A DNA stretch of 62,000 bases from Zygnema cylindricum (GCA_037447655.1 JBBHKE010002909.1:1-62000); one strand, 5' to 3'. Positions 11,220 to 22,988 are shown, numbered from the stretch's first letter. Notes: a model not told the origin generated them from the sequence alone. A program made the numbers and translations.

Positions 11220-12940
11220 CCTAACGCAATCGCCTAAGTAATAACGAAATAGCCAAAGTACTAATTCTTGACATTTGCTAACTAACCAATCACGTGAGAG
11301 TATGCGCCTAGTTTGGGTCGTGGCCAATAAGCGACCAGAACCATATGCCTACGTTACAAAATTCAAAATCCGCGGATTTAAACCTTTCCTAACTACATGG
11401 AAATGTGTGAACCTACATGGGTTCACGACTTCAAATACAACCAATCAGCGTGCGCCGCCAACATTTCGAAATCGCATGACGCGTCACCAATGTTTCAAAA
11501 TCGTATGTCACGTCACCAATGTTTGAAATCGTAGGTCGCGTCATTGATGTTTGAAATCGTACGTCGCGTCACGTCAAAATCTGCAGCAGAAAATTGAAGT
11601 ACGGACGCCCTAGCTCGCGCAAATACGTATCTCTGCTTCACCCGCGGAATTCCCAACGTCACTTCGAAGTAAGCACACAGTAATTCTTGCGTTCAAACAT
11701 GATTTTTACACAAATCAAAATTAGTGTAGCCGCAGCCCGTAATATTCTTACAAATAAACTAAATTAATGTCCAGACACAATGCGGCATGACAGAGCCTTG
11801 AAAAAGTCATAGGCACGTATGACTTGGTCTAAAAGACCAACAATGTGTGTGTCACCCGCAACTAAAGCGAAAAGGCAAGAAGTGTAAGCAACTGCAAAAG
11901 CTCGGAGAGCGCCGTAATGAGCTAGGGCAAACAAAGGGCCCCCAGAAGGATCGCCATGACGAGTGCCAGTCGTGGAGGAAAGTGGAACCCAATCATCATC
12001 GATATAGATAGAGAGGCTACTGCTCAGAGAATAAAAGGCTCTCACAAAAGGAAATATCTGCACAATCAGGGAAGGTGCAGTCATAAGCTCAGAAAAAAAA
12101 TGCATTCTGATCAACTGTATTAAAGGCATTAGAAATATCCATCTAGAGGCCTAACGAATCTGGAAGAGCATCTAACAAAGCCCGAATCCCGTGGACCAGG
12201 GCCTCACAAACCCTCTGGGTTGCCACTACGAATTGATGAGGAGGGAAAAAATCATGGAAAGCGGGTTGGAGCTGGATGTAGATTGAACGAGCCACTAATC
12301 GGTACAATACCTCGCCTATTAGAATAGGACGGATTCCCCCATTAGGTTTGGTGATAGCTACGAGGCGGGATGCTATAAGGAGATGGCGAATACAAGAAGG
12401 GACAGTGTCAACCGCAATAAATGAATATACTCGAAAAAACTGATCAAAGCCACAAGCACCGTATTCCGGAGCCAAAACATCGCAAAGTTATTCATAAACA
12501 GTGCCCGAAGGACCCCTTGCTGAAAGATATGGAGACGTCGTAAGGGCTTTAATGAAAGGGTCTCGATCCAAGAGAAAACACTTTATCGGCTCAAAGGTGT
12601 GAATAGAGGGAGACAGAGGGCTATGAGCTGGCGGATGGAGAGCTCGGAGAATCTCAACAGTCATAGCAGACCGAGGAGCAAGATTAAATGGCTGGAGGGC
12701 CCGAACCGCTCGAGAGAGCTCACCAACTCAACGCAAATTTACCGCACGACGATAGGAGGATAGTACATCTAAAGTTTGAGATGTACGACATGGTGTGAAA
12801 CAAGCACTCGCAACTCGATCCTCGTGCTCGACATGAAAGGCTCGCCAATCACTTCAATCGTTAACATCGAGCGATAATTTGTCGAGCCCTTCTAGGATTT
12901 CGCCCGTGGGCGTGCTGTTGGCAGAAACCACAGGCTGGAT
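11220..12940 (-). pseudogene. LINE-like non-LTR retrotransposon: reverse transcriptase remnant plus 3' UTR
   Basis: On the minus strand the frame can be followed from about 12,940 to the TAA at 11,764. RT blocks are clear: I-T-K-P-N-G-G-I-R-P-I (about 12,360-12,330), M-D-I-S-N-A-F-N-T-V-D (about 12,140), G-T-R-H-G-D-P-S-G-G-P-L-F-A-L-A-H (about 11,960), and the metal-binding box, which reads V-A-G-D-T-H-I-V-G (about 11,840) where A-D-D is expected; loss of the first Asp should kill catalysis. Stops (near 12,830, 12,730, 12,490 and 12,150) and a frameshift in an 8-T run (12,093-12,100) confirm decay. 11,220-11,763 is the 3' UTR, shared with 300-1004. No endonuclease or clear poly(A) tail was recognised. 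Confidence 0.75.
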
Positions 12941-13128
12941 CCGGAGGTACATGTTTATGGGGAGCAGTTGCTGTCGCGAAGTGAAGGAAGAAAAGACAAG
13001 ATCCGAAGGTACGTGTTTATGGAGAGCTGGTGTTGTTGCGAAGTGAAGGAGGAAAAGACAAGATCTGGAGGTACATGTTTACGGCGAGCAGGTGTTGTCG
13101 CGACGTGAAGGAGGAAAAGACAAGATCC
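12938..13128. repeat. 62-bp tandem repeat, three units
   Basis: Units start GATCCGGAGGTACATG, GATCCGAAGGTACGTG and GATCTGGAGGTACATG at 12,938, 13,000 and 13,062, with a fourth GATCCG at 13,124. The array lies at the 5' end of the LINE frame and could be its promoter or 5' UTR repeats. 13,140-13,470 is pyrimidine-rich and shows no gene. Confidence 0.85.
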
Positions 13129-13475
13129 GTTTTTGAAATTTCTTCCCCCTCTCCCCTTGCACACCCAAAAATCGATACTTAAACCTTCTTCCTCTCCCTC
13201 TCCCTCCCTCCCCCACTCTCCCCATCATCTTTTTTTTTTGCATCAAACTCCATGTTATTTTTTGGCCCATTACCAATTTCACCATCCATCACGCATGGTT
13301 TTTTTTCCTCTCCCACATATTGCCTTCCTCTCACACTCCCAATTCCAATGGCTTCTTTGACTTATTAACCATGTTCGGAAGCACTTCTTTTCTCTTTCTC
13401 TCTCACATACCTCCACCCAAACCTCGTAAGCCAACCTCTACGTGTATGGAACCTTGTTTTCGTCATTGCTCTTAC

Positions 13476-13763
13476 CAAAAAATTGTAGAAACCGTCCATA
13501 CTTTGTGATGTTCTTCCATTTTTTGTTATAAGTTGAGGACTACCGAAATCAACGTCACCACCAAGGTCTTTCGCGAGTTTTCGAAGTTTGACCCTCGCGC
13601 TTTCAATTTCAGTTTTCGATATCCCAATTATTTCAAGCTTATATTTTTGTCAAGCATCTAAAAGAGCCGCAACAATATGATACTTGTGAAAGCCCCACTT
13701 CGGCAGTGCAAATTTCATAAAAAAATCTTTCAAGTTTTGCAAGTATGGGGAATCGGGGGGCAT
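13476..13763 (-). pseudogene. Unidentified exon-like frame with one internal TGA
   Basis: From ATG (13,763-13,761) the minus strand reads 96 codons with one in-frame TGA at codon 38 (L-L-D-A-stop-Q-K-Y-K). It then meets a GTAAGA that could be a splice donor (13,475-13,470). The composition looks protein-like: M-K-F-A-L-P-K-W-G-F-H-K-Y before the stop; I-S-K-T-E-I-E-S-A-R-V-K-L and G-F-Y-N-F-L after it. I do not recognise a family; a transposase or captured gene fragment are both possible. 13,764-14,068 has no gene but holds a hairpin (GTAAGAT...ATCTTAC, about 13,778-13,810). Confidence 0.35.
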
Positions 13764-14071
13764 TGTTTTTCACTGTCATTGTAAGATGTTTTTCTTATCT
13801 TACAGTGGTTATGGAGAGACGATCGTTTAAACACAACCAAATGTAAAGTTGGTTTTTTATTTTTCTCCAACTTTAGGGTCGCTTCCTGACACCTTGAATT
13901 TTAAAAATCGTATAAATTTGGTAAGATGCTTTTATCCATAAAAGCAAAAAGTATCTATGTATTTTTTGTTTGAGCGATTGATCTTATTTCATTGGATGCA
14001 TCGTAAACACTCTTAAGCATCCGGAACAGGGAATTCTACCACGTTGCGTTTCTTTGTTCCTAGATAAATAG

Positions 14072-14118
14072 ATGAATGAAGAGGAAAGAGAGTTCATGAA
14101 ACACATCCCCTATGGATG
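14072..14118 (+). pseudogene. Short plus-strand copia RT fragment at LTR junction
   Basis: Reads M-N-E-E-E-R-E-F-M-K-H-I-P-Y, matching L-E-E-R-E-F-M-K-S-I-P-Y-R in the C3 polyprotein but in the opposite orientation to the LTR that follows. It suggests that C2 or its LTR landed in another copia copy. Confidence 0.5.
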
Positions 14119-14119
14119 T

Positions 14120-15005
14120 TGCAATTATCTCCATTGACCCACAAAATGGGCAGCATATGTAAAGCCTCTAGGATAATTTATGCCCTTCTCACTTTCCCAA
14201 TCAATAAGTGTAACCCTGGCACACGAGTATTTCAACCACCCCCACCCCTATGAGGGCTCGACTCCCCTAAGTCGAACGCAAAAAAAATCACTGAATTCGC
14301 TCCGCTGTAAAGTAAGTTATGGATGGCCAAAGATGGCATATAAATTCAAAAGGTCACTTGGAGAAAGGCACCTCAAAAAACACAAAGTCCCTAAACCTTT
14401 ACTCATAACTACCCACTACTGTACCCTTGACCAATCAAAAGACTGTGTAGTAGAAGAAAGTACACTGGCCGATGTATTTTTTGTACGGCCATCGTACGAC
14501 ATGGCTTTTTGGTTGACGCTTACCATCTTGAGAGCCATGGTTCCTCCTCTTATCTTTTTCGGCGTCCAATGATGTGGCGCCACGTGGCACAACGCGCTGC
14601 TATGTCCGAAAGCAGCCAAAAGTTCACTCCGGTTTGGCGGCGGTGACAATGTCCATCATATAAAATATTTTACACGGTTCGATTCGCGTCCTTGAGGGCC
14701 ATCGTTTATATTTGTCGTTTTGTGAGTTTGGTCTATTTAAATGAAAACCTCGTTGCGTCACACTTTATTACATTATCAACCTTATATGTTAAACACTTCA
14801 ACAAAGACGTAATGGATAAGACGCCAGACTGTTATGTATTGTGAATGACAAATGATTAAATTCGGATTAGTCCAACATTTTGGTCATTTGTCAATCTGTC
14901 GGTCTGTTTCTTTCTGAATATAGGGAAGCCATGGTGACTCTCACTCTCTGTCTTCCTCTCTAGAGTCTTAATTAAAAAGTGAATATTAATTAGTTCTTTA
15001 CAACA
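14120..15005 (-). repeat. C2 3' LTR
   Basis: On the plus strand it starts TGCAATTATCTCC and ends TTTACAACA, next to the polypurine tract of C2 (minus strand: TTAAGGGGAG then TGTTG). Its start matches 1-125 and, more distantly, the C3 LTR (GCCTCTAG, 'cgactcccctaagtcg', 'aagttatgg'). It carries a G-box CACGTG at 14,581-14,586. Confidence 0.8.
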
Positions 15006-17560
15006 CTCCCCTTAATTTTTGGTCAACTTTTGATTTAAGTCCATAATTTTCTCTACATAACTTTAGCTTAAGAGAAGGTACTGGTTTTATCAATATGTTT
15101 GCAATCATCTCTTTATCACTTTTATGAACCAATTTAATTATTTTATTCTCAACCTTCTTTCTGACAAAGCTTAATTTGATATCCATATGTTTAGCTTGAA
15201 AATGGTGTTTTGGATTAGCTGTAATAAAGATAGCACCTTGATTATCATAGAAGACATTTTGAGTTTCAGACTTCATGAACCTAAGTTTTTTAAGAAGAGA
15301 TTTTACCCACATTAATTCTTTGGTGGCAGCAGAGGGAGCCATGTTATTAGCCTCCATAGTGGATTGAGCTATACTTTTTGTTGTTTGCTACTTCAACAGC
15401 ATGCACCACATCCAATTTGCAACACCTATCTTGTTGTACATCGCTTCAAAGGCACATCCCTATAACTGGCATCACTCGAAGTAGTGCTGTCAGTGTGCTC
15501 CCCTCCCAAATGCAACCACAATTCCCTTGTTCCCACCAAATATCTCATCACTCATTTGGTTGCTTCCCAGTCTATTTTCTTGGGCTCATTTAGACTTTTA
15601 CTAAGGACACCTATAGCTGCAGCTATGTTTGTGCGTGTACAGTTCATAAAGTAAATTAAACTACCTACAATGTGTACCGATAACGAATCTCTTCCATAAA
15701 CCTCTTTTTTTCCTTATCTATCTCATCATTCAAAATCAGTATTCCTCCCTCCTCACTCCCCTCTGATACTTTCTTGAGATCCATTGAAGTGATACATCTA
15801 TTTGCTTTCTCCATTTGAAATTTTTCTAGCATATTAGCGATAACTTCTTTCTGAGTGAGTCTTATAATTCTATTCCCTCTATCCCTCTCCATTTGAATCC
15901 CCAAATTGTACTTTGTTCGCCAAGTTCTTTCATGTCAAACCGACTTCTTAGATCATGTTTTAGTTTGTTAATCTTGTCTAAGGATTTGCTAAAGACTAAC
16001 AAATCATCAACATAAATAGCAATAAATATCATTCTATTCTCATCATTAAATAGATATATGAAGTGATCTAAAACAATTCTAATATACCCCAAACCAGTCA
16101 AAAATTTGTCCAATTTAATGTTCCATTATCGCAGGGCGTGTTTAAGGTCATAAAGAGATTTTATCAGTTTGCATACTTTTTTTTCTTCTCCACTTTCCAC
16201 AAATCTTTCTAGTTTCCTCATGTACATTTCTTCTTCTAACTCTCCGTGTAAGAAGGCGGTTTTAATATCCATTTGATGTATTTCTATATCATTTACAGCA
16301 GCTAAACTTAAAAAAATTCTGACAAATGGAAATTTGACAAATAGAAATCTGACTACATGTGCAAAGGTTTCTTTATAGTGTATTTTTTTTTGTTTTTTAG
16401 TATAGCCTTTAGCTACCAATCTAGCCTTATATCTTTCAATGTTATCATCTGGGTTTAGTTTAAGTTTAAAAACCCACTTACATCCAATCGGTTTTCGGTC
16501 CGGTGGACAATCGACCAACTTCTATGTATAAGCTTCCATGATAGAGGCCATTTTTTCATTGATGGCAGTGATCCAACAGTTGTTTTCTAGAGTATTTATG
16601 GCCTCTAAGTAAATTTGAGGTTCATCTAGGTAAGACATCTTTATGAGTTGGTTATTTACTTGTCTTTCTTGAAGCCGTTTACAAATTATTCTTCTTCCTT
16701 CAAAATCTGACGCTGGTAAAGTAGGCATTCTCGAGTTTCATTTAGGAAGATTTTTAGCTCCCATATCTTCTAATTTTGACGTCTAATTAAGTTTTTCGTT
16801 GGTTTCCACTTCATATTGCGGCGTTACCTTGGATGCTGTCTTTTTCTCCTTCTCTTTTGGTACATCTACTGATTTTTTCTTCTCCCTGTCTTTTTTCTCC
16901 TCATTTCCAAAGTCAAAGTTAGAAAACTGACCCGATTCAAATCTGATTTTGACTTCTTTGTTATATTTGAATGGATCAATAGAATTTACTTCATTCATCA
17001 CCATTATGTGTTTTACATAAATGATATCTTTCTTTTTCAAGTCACACACTCGATATCTTTTTATGCTCTCATCATATCCTATAAGATATCCTGGTTTTGC
17101 TATTTCCTCGAACTTCCATTTAGTCTTATCGGAATCCAAATTGTAGACTTGACTTTTGAACATTCTTATACTAGAAAAATCTGGCTTTCTTCTTGTCCGC
17201 CTCTCATAGAGAGTTTCCTCTTTATTTAAAAAAGTTAAGACTCTATTTATGATGACGTTATCATAGTTTATAGAATCCCCCCAAAATTGCAATCTTATCC
17301 TCTTATCAGTTAGAATACTTCTGGACATATCTCTTAAATTTCTATTCACTCTTTCTAGTACTCAGATCTGTTATGGATTATAAGGAACAATTTTCTCATG
17401 ATAGATTCTTTTTTCTTTAAGAAATTCTTTAAATTCCCTTGAGGTGTATTCTTTCCCATTATCACTTCTTATCACTTTTATTGAGGTTTCTTGTAGTTTT
17501 TCAGTCCGTACTTTATATTCTTGTAAGCATCTTAGTAACTCTGACTTATATTTTTCTACA
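15006..17560 (-). pseudogene. C2: truncated copia pol (integrase, RT, RNase H)
   Basis: The minus strand reads, from 17,557 downward: integrase core R-S-D-N-G-K-E-Y-T-S (about 17,465), integrase C-terminal part (17,349-16,783, with G-Y-L-I-G-Y-D-E-S), RT (W-V-F-K-L-K-L-N-P about 16,470; M-D-I-K-T-A-F-L-H-G about 16,270; Y-V-D-D about 16,010), and the RNase H C-terminal part (D-N-Q-G-A near 15,245; K-H-M-D-I near 15,185) ending near 15,000. Stops and frameshifts separate the pieces and the N-terminal RNase H is poorly preserved. gag, protease and the 5' LTR are missing because the element is cut at about 17,560 by G2. Confidence 0.85.
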
Positions 17561-18517
17561 ACGTGGAATTAGGGTTTGTAAAACCTTTTTGCCTAATTTT
17601 ACCGTACTTTGTGTTTTTTTTTTTAATTTTCTTTATATTTTCTATCTATTTTACTCTTGTTGCAACCTACTTTGCTATCTAGTTGATGTTTAGTTTGTGT
17701 GGTAGTTGATGTTTTCTTCTTTTTCTTCTTGCCTAATTTAATCATTATCAAAACTAGGCAAAATAAAAATATATATTCAATATATTAGACTTGCACAAAT
17801 TATAACATTAAATTATCATTGCGTTATAGTTGGGTATAGCGTGGCATAGCGTTGCTACGCATAGTCTAGCAGGATAATAACTGCTTGGGTGTTGAATGGT
17901 GGCCTTGGGCACGATTATTCGGAACCGGGGCAGATCTCATTCTTGAGGACTCTGCAAATATTCGTCTTGCTCCAAACAAGTCTAGTTTACTTTTAATACT
18001 CACCAGAGTATTATAGGTGTTTGTAAGTTTTCCAATGCCTTGCGGTTGAAAGAGCGTCACTATATAGTGTGGACACTCGTGTAGGGGATCGATGTGGATT
18101 GGTTCTTTTTCGCACTAGTCTTAAAAAGCATTAGCATTTTCGTGCTTTCCCTGAATGCTATCTAGACGCGAGTGGCTCTAATGTTTTTGTGAACCTATTT
18201 GGAATTGATTTTTTTTCCTAAATCTTGTTGTGAGTGGCACTGTATAGAGGTTTTTTTGTCTGTGCTGCTGTAGATCTGCACCGTATGGTGCCTAAATAGC
18301 CCCTTGTTCGTTTTTATAGATATAGCTCTTCGGCTTTGCCCGCTGTTCGCCGCGAAGAGGTTTTGGTATTCCGGTTGTTTGCTAGTTCTAACCACTGGGT
18401 CTTTCTAGAGACTTCGTATGTTGATTTGTTTGGTGGGGATTGGTCTGTCATTTGACGCACCTCGGTTAGGTCGTTCTGAACTTTCTAGTCATACTCGTAG
18501 GTTTTCTCTTCGTTTAC
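17561..18517 (+). mobile_element. G2 leader region
   Basis: The segment begins GTGGAATTAGGGTTTG and is collinear with 23,236-24,180 of G3 (shared 'tgggtatagcg', 'gggcac(g/a)attattcgga', 'agagcgtca', 'ttacgttatcaatccg'). It also matches G1 leader 9,400-9,830 in reverse. No coding capacity is evident; it is the long 5' untranslated region of the G family. Confidence 0.65.
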
Positions 18518-19510
18518 GCCCACGGATTGGGATAACTTACGTTATCAATCCGGATTTACCCGAAGCGGGACAGTTTTTCGTCCACCGCAGTCAGATATTT
18601 CTAGTTTCTTCAAGAATACGGACGCATCAGTTTCGGTGGCAACCTTTAGATCTTTGTCAATTCAATCAATTTTGACCAGAGTCTCATCATTATCATCGGT
18701 TTTCTCTATGTCAAACCTAAATAGAACCGAAGAAGACTTTTCAGAAGAGATATATTCCCATCCTCTCGATTTCCAATTCTTTGCTAGTCTAAATTTGGCC
18801 CAACCAGTTCCCTTCCTTCTTGACGACATGACTTCCTCCTCGGGGGGATCTATGGGGAAGATGAGTTTTTGCTTTTCCGGTCCAAAAGACACTATGTCTT
18901 TATCTCATTTTCAAATGTTATTTGACACAGAAATGAGGGATTTAACATTCCATTACCAAGGCAAGTTCGACCTGCGGGTAGCTTTCTCTCATTTTGATCG
19001 ATACCTCCGCGGTTCGGCTCTCACTCTCTACATTCGCAAGTATGATACCATTCTAGCAATAACGGAGTACGCTCCCCCATTTGTTGGAGTACTTGGGGTC
19101 ATTGGACGGGTAGAATTCATCTACCACGCAGTTGTCCCAACGGTGTTAGATGTTAATAGGGATGAGTTGTTTCCAACTGTCCCCGAGGTTCCCCATCAAT
19201 ATGCCATGGCCGCCCGAGTAGCTGTCCCAACTAGATTGGGGGGAACAATTCTTTTACGTGACCTGCTATCGGTCATGTTCGATCTTCTTCAAGAGGAACA
19301 TCGATGCAAAATCCGGATCAAGTGAAGGAGTCAATGAACTTCAAACATAAGTCGGGTGAGACTTCCGTTGTCATGCGAGCTCCAATGAAAACTTTTTGAG
19401 AAGCTTTGCCAAACCTGAAATCCGATGCGGAGGATGTCCAAAAATTCGTGGGATAGTTCTTCATCAATCGAAAATATCCATTCAGACCCATCTCAGTAAA
19501 ACTTACCCTC
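18518..19510 (+). pseudogene. G2 gag-like frame, truncated
   Basis: An open frame from ATG 18,636 encodes 229 residues up to 19,325. It is the best-preserved capsid part of the G family: F-S-G-P-K-D-T-M-S-L-S-H-F near residue 80, Y-Q-G-K-F-D-L-R-V-A-F-S-H-F-D-R-Y-L near residue 105, and L-R-D-L-L-S-V-M-F-D-L-L near residue 210. The equivalents in G1 and G3 continue into P-D-Q-V-K and the knuckle. Here a frameshift at about 19,318 and a junction at about 19,510 remove the nucleocapsid and protease. Putative function: particle-forming Gag of a Ty3-like element. Confidence 0.65.
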
Positions 19511-19529
19511 CATCTCACCCCAAGAGAGA

Positions 19530-19690
19530 TTTCTATCTGTTTCTCTATGTCATATTCACATTTATTTTTTTGCACGATGTATATCTATTTTCTTTTTCCA
19601 TTTATTTTTCGTTTGTATATATGGTTGTGACCATGACTAGGCTAGTTAAGATGCACAGTTCACCTTGCTTCTCATTTATGCACGACAACC
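19530..19690 (+). repeat. G-family LTR fragment (left piece)
   Basis: The stretch with 'gtttgtatatatggttgtgaccatgac' and 'tatgcacgacaac' matches the beginning of the G3 3' LTR (27,000-27,150) and 28,350-28,502. It joins the truncated G2 gag directly and appears separated from the rest of the LTR (from about 21,225) by a 1.5-kb insertion. Confidence 0.55.
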
Positions 19691-21224
19691 CTTTTAGCAT
19701 CTATTTGAACTTTGAAATATAACAATATTTTTTTGCGTGTATAGGCCAATGAAAAATGTGGGAGTTTTACGCTTAATCGTTTTTGTTATTTTCGCCATTT
19801 AGTAATATGTAAACCGTTCATATTTTTTTTGTGAAAATTACAGTAAAGTACAAAGTAAAAAAAGGAAAAAAAAGTTTTTTTTTTAAGAAAATGAAATGAA
19901 AATACTTCAAAAAATTATATAAGGTTAATTCTTAAAAAAGAACAGAATATGGAAAAATAAGACGAATAGACCTTATAACTTTGAGGATCATCTTTGAATA
20001 TTCTTCTCTTCTCTCTCTTCACTAGTATCTTTTTATTTCGATTAAAGACAACAACCACAAATTTTTTAGCTAATCGTTTCACTCGTCCACGTAGTCAATT
20101 ACCACCCGTTGTATAGGGAGGAGAGACATTTGGAGCTCGTATATTAGAAACAAAGAGAAAAACGTTGAGATATTTTTCAAAACGTTGAAAATTTGATTTT
20201 AAAATAAAGTCACTTGATGGTTGCAACAGCATTGACGATGTAGATTACAATTCATCTGTACCCTCAATGAACGAAACCCATCGACAAATTCATCGTCGAT
20301 TGAGATGAATTTTTGAAGGGGTCAAATACTTTGGAGCACACTATCGAGGGCGACATGAAAGACTACAAACACGAGGTAGGATCATCTACCAAAAGCGAGC
20401 AATCAACCAACATTATAGGGTGAAAAAAAATTTATGATAATGAGGACGAGGTGATAGCATGGCCATCTTAAAATTCCCCTCTATGATTGATTCTCTTGAT
20501 CTATTTTTTTCGCATTCGAAATTGAAAACGACAACCATGGATTTTTTAGTTATTCATTCTACTCATCCACGTAGTTAACCACCACTCATTTTTTAAGAAA
20601 AAAACATATTTGGAGCTCTGATGGTATAAGCAAGAAAAAAGATGGGAAGATATTTTCCAAAGCTTTTCAATTTTGAATTTGACATAAAGCAATATAATGG
20701 TCGCAACATCATTGACAATGAGGATTACAAGTCATCTGTACACTCGAGTGACAAAATCATTGACGAACCCATCGTCGATTTGGATGAAATCTCAGAATGG
20801 TCAAACATTTTACGGTACACCAAACAAGACGACATAAAAGTTTACAACTATGAGGGAGAATCATCTACCAAAGACGAGCAATCAACCGAGAGTACGGTAA
20901 ATGAACAAAAATATAAGTATGATAGTAGGGACGAAGTGATAGGGTGTCATCTTCAAATACCATTCCAGAGTTGACAGTAGCACAAGCCTAAAGAAAACCT
21001 AAAAATGCTCTCGCCAACTTATCCCGACGTGAGGACCCAAATTGGTGGTTCCTCGCACTTGAAAAGCATCATGCAGCAATGGGTGGTTTTTTTTTTCCAG
21101 CTCTCATTCTATATACTTTAGAGATTTGTCTCCACATTCGAGGTAGGAGAAACTTTTAGGGGTTAGAGGCTCAAACAACAATTTACCACAACCCCTGAAC
21201 GTTTCACCATACTTGCTCGCATAT
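19691..21224. other. 1.5-kb insertion with a tandem duplication of about 470 bp
   Basis: 19,691-20,030 is AT-rich with no gene. Two related units follow: about 20,035-20,495 and about 20,510-20,975. They share 'ccacgtagt(c/t)aa', 'atttggagctc', 'tggt(t/c)gcaac', 'ttacaa(t/g)tcatctgta', 'catcgtcgatt' and 'gagcaatcaacc'. Only the second retains an open frame. This block interrupts sequence that is continuous in the G3 3' LTR. Confidence 0.6.
20642..20974 (+). CDS. Unidentified acidic 110-residue ORF in second duplicated unit
   Basis: The frame runs from ATG 20,642 to TGA 20,972-20,974. The product would be rich in Asp, Glu, Ser, Lys and Tyr (N-I-I-D-N-E-D-Y-K-S near residue 22; I-V-D-L-D-E-I-S-E-W near residue 44; a Glu/Ser/Thr-rich C-terminal third). 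It has no signal peptide, membrane segment or motif I know. The upstream unit encodes the same protein with frameshifts and stops, so this may be a duplicated fragment of a larger gene or transposon accessory frame rather than a working gene. No function is proposed. Confidence 0.35.
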   Translation: MGRYFPKLFNFEFDIKQYNGRNIIDNEDYKSSVHSSDKIIDEPIVDLDEISEWSNILRYTKQDDIKVYNYEGESSTKDEQSTESTVNEQKYKYDSRDEVIGCHLQIPFQS

Positions 21225-22384
21225 CCCATGTCATGCTGCATCATGTTTGTTGCCCGCGCGCACGATATCATGCTCGCACGCGCGATTTTCGGGGTGCGCT
21301 CACGATATAATGTACGCACGCGCGGTATTTTGCCTGCACGTGCGGTATTTGGGATGCACACGCAGTATTTTACATGCACGCATGATTTCCTACACGCACG
21401 ATTGGTTTGCTTCGCGATATATCGTCGAATCATTTATTTATTACGTGTACGCAATTCGCGTGCACGTTCATAATATAGTACTAATTCCGTGCGATATATT
21501 TCATTTCATACGTAAGTATGCAATTTTCGAATTATGGACGCAAAATATTGTTTAAGCGACGAATCGCGATTTTCGGCAATATTTCGTGCAATATGTTTCG
21601 TTTCGTGCGGTATGTTTCGTTTCGTGAGGTATGTATCGTTTCGTGCATAAGCACGCGATTTCAAGAGTATCGACGCGAAGTATCGTTTGGATGCGTATCG
21701 CGATTTTCGAGAGACGCTTCGATACATCTATTTATTTAAGTCGCAAACCCATGTAAGTTCGCGCATACATGTAGTTAGGGAGGGTTTTTACCTTTGGACA
21801 ATGGATTTTGTCAAGCGTACGGCAGATGATGTTGGCTGCCTATTGGCCAACATCTTAAGTAGTTTCATGCATGTAAGTTGGCTAGACCTTTGCTAGTTTT
21901 GCTTATGCCTAGCGTAGCTCCTCCTTAGGCTAATTCCCACGCTTAGAGAATTTTAGTTTTTAGACAAGAATTTTTTCATGGCGGCTGAGGTTTTTTTTGG
22001 CTCACTCTCACCGATTGCCCACATGTCTTTCTTCTCCTTGCTAGCTAGGTGTAAAGGCTAGATAGAGTAAGACTATTCTCTTTGTTTTTTTGCCCTCGTT
22101 TTTAATCCACACGGCTTAAAGCCGCGTCCGGAAGGTTTCCATCCAAAATTGGTTATTTGGTAAAGTGTGAGAATGGAGATTGTGAGGGAGCACATCTAGA
22201 CCTTGCTGTGCTTTTTTCGGGCAGCTTGACGGTTTGGTTATGTGTGTGTGTCTTGTTTGTATTTCGGTTTGCTTGAAATGAGTGTATTTTTGATCGAATT
22301 TGGATTTTCCCTTGTTCCGGTTGGAATATTTCTTGCTTTGTTGTCGTAACGAGATAACTCTTGTAGAGAATGTGATAACGACCA
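21225..22384 (+). repeat. G3 5' LTR, main part
   Basis: Collinear with 27,150-28,304. Both contain a block of alternating 'gcacgcgcg' and 'cacgatat' motifs, then repeated 'tttcgtttcgtgcg' units (21,590-21,650 and 27,515-27,575), 'gtcgcaaacccatg', 'gtcaagcgtacggcagatgatgttgg', and end near 'gagaatgtgataa'. Open frames in this block are chance products of the repeats. Confidence 0.7.
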
Positions 22385-22860
22385 GAGAGCCTAGTGGCTA
22401 CTTTTTGATTTAGCATTCTTGTCCAAAAGCTGAACTTTTCAAAATCACATTTTCTAAAAGTCTATTTTTTTAAAAATAAATTATTAAAAAAATAAATTTT
22501 ATTTCATAAAAAATTTATTACCTTTTATATTAAGTTTTTATTTTTGTTTTTGTCTTTCTATTCTCCTTCCACTTTATCTTTCATTTTCAGTTTTGCTTCT
22601 CAGTTTGGTGTGAGAACCAAAATCTAAAGAAAATAAAAATGAAAATTACATTATTTTCAATATATAATCTCCTATTTTATTTTTAGATTTTCTCCCACCT
22701 ATTTTTGAGTTGGTTTTTTCTTTTTGATTTGGCTTTATTTTTCTACAAGCTTTATTCTACATTGTCTCCATTATTGTTTTTGCTTTCAATTTTGCCGTTG
22801 AAGAAAATATTATAAAAATAAATAAATTTATAAATTTTATATTATAAAAAAAAAAAAAAC

Positions 22861-22988
<128 letters not shown>

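Noticed and set aside
21104-21727. Overlapping frames on both strands
   Set aside because: They lie in repetitive G-family LTR sequence that is matched at 27,150-27,650; no motif.
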